Shown here: positions 61,985 through 64,000 of the stretch, one piece after another
Layout: each line of letters starts with the position of its first letter
Position numbering within the stretch: position 1 is the first letter of the stretch
NCBI RefSeq assembly: GCF_000013885.1
Contig: NC_007964.1
Location: 792,001-856,000, forward strand
Direction of reading: 5' to 3'
Source of the DNA: Nitrobacter hamburgensis X14
GTDB lineage: Bacteria > Pseudomonadota > Alphaproteobacteria > Rhizobiales > Xanthobacteraceae
Length of the DNA: 64,000 bases
The notes under the pieces: generated by a model
Told to the model about the DNA's origin: nothing
What the model saw: only the letters and a program-made list of their open reading frames with translations
The model's database searches: none
Made by a program: the position numbers and the translations under genes

Positions 61985-62425
61985 TCACGAGGAGCAAAGG
62001 CGAATCGTGACTGTCAAATCCGCTCCACAAGGACCTGCTCCAGGTTCGCAAAGAACTTCTGCCACCCGAACTTGGCGCCCTGATAGGCTTGTTGCTGATC
62101 CGGCCGGAAGCCCGATTGCTCCATGCGCAGGCGGGTGCCCGTGCCCGTAGGCGTGAGAGTCCAGGTCACCACGCTCTCCAGACCCATCGCGGCTCCAGGT
62201 GTAAGACAATGTTTTGCTCGGCTCGATGGCCAGGACCTGACAGTCGACAGCCCCCCAGTCACCGCGAAGATTGAAACGGTGGTCCATGACGGGTTTGAAG
62301 TCGCTCTTCATGAGCCACCCTTCGATGAGGTGTGGTTGCGTCAATGCACCCCAGATCTTTTCGGGCGGAAACGGCATGTCTCGCTCGACGACGACGGAGA
62401 GCGTTTCGGTCGCAGCGTTGCTCAT
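61985..62425 (-). pseudogene. SRPBCC (AHSA1-type) domain protein with frameshift
   Basis: From ATG 62425 the frame encodes LSVVVERDMPFPPEKIWGAL, GWLMKSDFKPVMDHRFNLRG and AIEPSKTLSYTWS, the AHSA1/START-like fold. Near 62190 the sense passes to another frame: LESVVTWTLTPTGTGTRLRM, then FGWQKFFANLEQVLVERI, ending at 62014. A one-base change there would restore a protein of about 137 residues. The start overlaps the stop of the ArsR gene by 4 bases, as in the common ArsR-SRPBCC pairs. It could be a real loss or a base-call error. Confidence 0.85.
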
Positions 62426-62745
62426 TGGTCCATCCTTTTGAGTAGATCTTCGAGGTCGTCGAAGCGGCTTTGCCAGAAGCCGGCCATCTGCCTTGTCCAG
62501 TCCATCAGCGGGGCAAGCGCGCCGAGTTGTGCGCTGTAGTGCGTTTGACGGCCTTCATGGCGGTCGCGCACCAGTCCGGCCTGCTTCAGGACGCCGAGAT
62601 GTTTTGAGACGGCTGGTTGCGACACTCCGGCCCGAGCCGTCAGGGCACCGACCGTCTGCTCTCCTTCGCGGCACAACCTCTCAAAGAGGGCGCGCCGGGT
62701 CGGATCGGCGAGCGTTCGGAACAGCACATCGGGGGCGTTCGGCAT
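62422..62745 (-). CDS. ArsR-family transcriptional regulator of an ArsR-SRPBCC pair
   Basis: 107 residues. A winged helix-turn-helix is clear: VLFRTLADPTRRALFERLCR, then EGEQTVGALTARAGVSQPAV and SKHLGVLKQAGLVRDRHEGR. No metal-binding Cys cluster (ELCVC) is present, so it is not a metal sensor of the classic kind. The tail MDWTRQMAGFWQSRFDDLED is usual for regulators paired with AHSA1-like proteins. The stop overlaps the SRPBCC start (ATGA), so it probably controls this two-gene unit. Confidence 0.93.
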   Translation of the reverse strand: MPNAPDVLFRTLADPTRRALFERLCREGEQTVGALTARAGVSQPAVSKHLGVLKQAGLVRDRHEGRQTHYSAQLGALAPLMDWTRQMAGFWQSRFDDLEDLLKRMDQ

Positions 62746-62938
62746 TTGAGATCAATAACTCGTTGGCTATTGATTTACATATAACTATCAAGCTATGCGT
62801 GAGTCAAGCGTAGAACCTAAGCTGAGCGTAACAACGCGCGCTTTGTGGGAGCCGGTCTTGAAACATCGCCGCCCTCAAGGAATCTATCATCGCCCCATGG
62901 TTATGCATGGTGCGGTTACGGCCACGCGGGCAGGCGTC

Positions 62939-63993
62939 TCACATCTTCGCTTCAAGTATCAGATTGAAGGGCGTCTCCGCGGCGCGGCGAACGCGGGAGA
63001 AGCCGCTCTTTTTTACCACCTCGCTGAGCCGCGCTTCACCGGCTTGCGCGCCGAGCGCGAGGCCGACTTCCTGCGCCAGCGACGCCGGCGTGCAGACCAT
63101 GGTGGACGCCGCATAGAACAACCGGCCGACCGGATTAAGGTTGTCTTCCAGCTTGTCGTTGGCGAACGGCTCGACCAGCATGCAGGTGCCGTCCTTGGCC
63201 ATCGTCTCCCTGACGTGGCTGAGCGCGCCGACAGGGTCGCCCATGTCGTGCAGGCAATCGAAGAAGCACACCAGATCGTAGTCATTCGCCGGATAAGTCT
63301 TGGCGGTGGCGACGGCGAAGGTGACGCGTTCGCTCACACCCTCACTGGCTGCGGTCGCTTGTGCTGCGGCGAACCCGGATGCGCGTCGAAGCCGAAGAAA
63401 TGCGAGTTCGGATAGGCTTTGGCCATCAGCAGCGTCGAGATGCCGTGGCCGCAGCCGACATCGGCCACCTTGGCGCCGCGTTCGAGTTTGGCCATCACGC
63501 CATCGAGCGCGGGCAACCATTCCTGCACCAGATGATGTTTGTAGGTCGTACGGAAGAAGCGCGCGGTGCCGCAGAACAGACACTCGGCGCGATCGTTCCA
63601 GCCGACACCCTTGCCGCTCTTGAAGGCATCCGAGATCTTCGGCTCATCGAGCATGATCGCCGCCATCATGTCGCCGATCGCGCCCATGAACACCGGGCTG
63701 TCGTCGTCGGCGAACACCATCGCCTGTTCCGGTTGCATCGAGAATGTCTTCGTCGTTGCGTCATACTCGACGTAGCCCGATGCGGCCTGCGCCGACAGCC
63801 ATTCGCGCACGTAGCGTTCGGTGGTGTCGGTGGCTTGCGCCAGTTCGGCGGGCGTCATCGGACCTTTGCTGGCCAGCGCCTTGTAAAGCCCGAGGCGGTC
63901 GCCGGTGCGGATCAGCGCGGCGTTGGCGGCGGCGCCGATGTCGCCGACCATCTTGCCCATGAATTGATTCAGTCGATCCATATTCACGTCCAT
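62939..63993 (-). pseudogene. Class I SAM-dependent methyltransferase, split by a frameshift
   Basis: From ATG 63993 (or the ATG 12 bases on) the frame gives an N-terminal winged-helix dimerisation part (GDRLGLYKALASKGPMTPAE, then LAQATDTTERYVREWLSAQA) and the SAM-binding motif KVADVGCGHGISTLLMAKAY. Near 63375, at FGFDAHPGS, the frame is lost. Another frame continues with AAQATAASEGVSERVTFAVA, then NDYDLVCFFDCLHDMGDPVG and ends FNLILEAKM at 62939. Rejoined, it is a protein of about 350 residues. The substrate is unknown. Loss or base-call error cannot be told apart. The upstream region lies beyond the window. Confidence 0.82.
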
Positions 63994-64000
63994 GAAAGCC

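Noticed and set aside
1..64000. tRNA, rRNA or known riboswitches
   Set aside because: No cloverleaf, rRNA segment or recognised riboswitch core was seen by eye; a covariance-model scan would be needed to exclude small RNAs.

Overview
The window reads as chromosomal DNA of an alphaproteobacterium of the Bradyrhizobium/Afipia/Rhodopseudomonas group (Nitrobacteraceae). The grounds are high GC, the many dispersed palindromic elements typical of that group (40118-40224, 44948-45054, 55111-55182, 56264-56446 and others), invasion-associated-locus-B genes, a RibB with a degenerate GTP cyclohydrolase II half, and the general gene set. The genus call is inference from sequence character; no database was searched.

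Layout. 1-3320: a TetR-controlled HlyD/ABC/ABC-2 efflux operon. 3320-6460: decayed accessory DNA with an IS630-type remnant, a secreted cupin, two small conserved-looking genes and an internally deleted IS5-type element. 6460-30000: a secretion island. It holds a 2335-residue two-partner-secretion exoprotein (TpsA) that carries two TPS domains, an IalB-like protein, the deletion scar of another tpsA, the TpsB outer-membrane transporter, an ExbB/ExbD/TonB set, a prepilin peptidase and a type II secretion system (gspEFGHIJKLM plus a GspN/GspC-like gene on the minus strand, gspD on the plus strand), then a Sel1-repeat protein. Similar TTGACTC-type promoter segments lie before tpsA, before tpsB and in the gspE/gspD divide.

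30800-38170: an uptake-type locus with two ModA-like periplasmic binding proteins, a TonB-dependent receptor and a second ExbB/ExbD/TonB set, ending in an IalB pseudogene. 38270-64000: mainly housekeeping and metabolic genes. These are a CPA2 antiporter, RibBX, glutaryl-CoA dehydrogenase, an MBL hydrolase, a DUF1499 protein, LysR/pirin/isochorismatase, an acyl-CoA ligase, an extensin-like protein, an L,D-transpeptidase, CorA, an SDR, PdxH, a small lipoprotein, a J-domain protein, an alpha/beta hydrolase, a histidine phosphatase, AroC, ClpS, a chemotaxis receptor, an ArsR/SRPBCC pair and a methyltransferase.

How the parts may work together. The tpsB-exbB-exbD-tonB-gspO genes are tightly spaced and co-directional, and face the gsp operon across a convergent junction, so TPS export, TonB energisation and type II secretion look like one regulatory unit. 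The second TonB set sits divergently beside a receptor and binding protein that together look like a TonB-driven import route. Several genes are interrupted (IS5, isochorismatase, IalB, SRPBCC, methyltransferase, receptor 3' end). This could be genuine decay or base-calling error, which sequence alone cannot separate.
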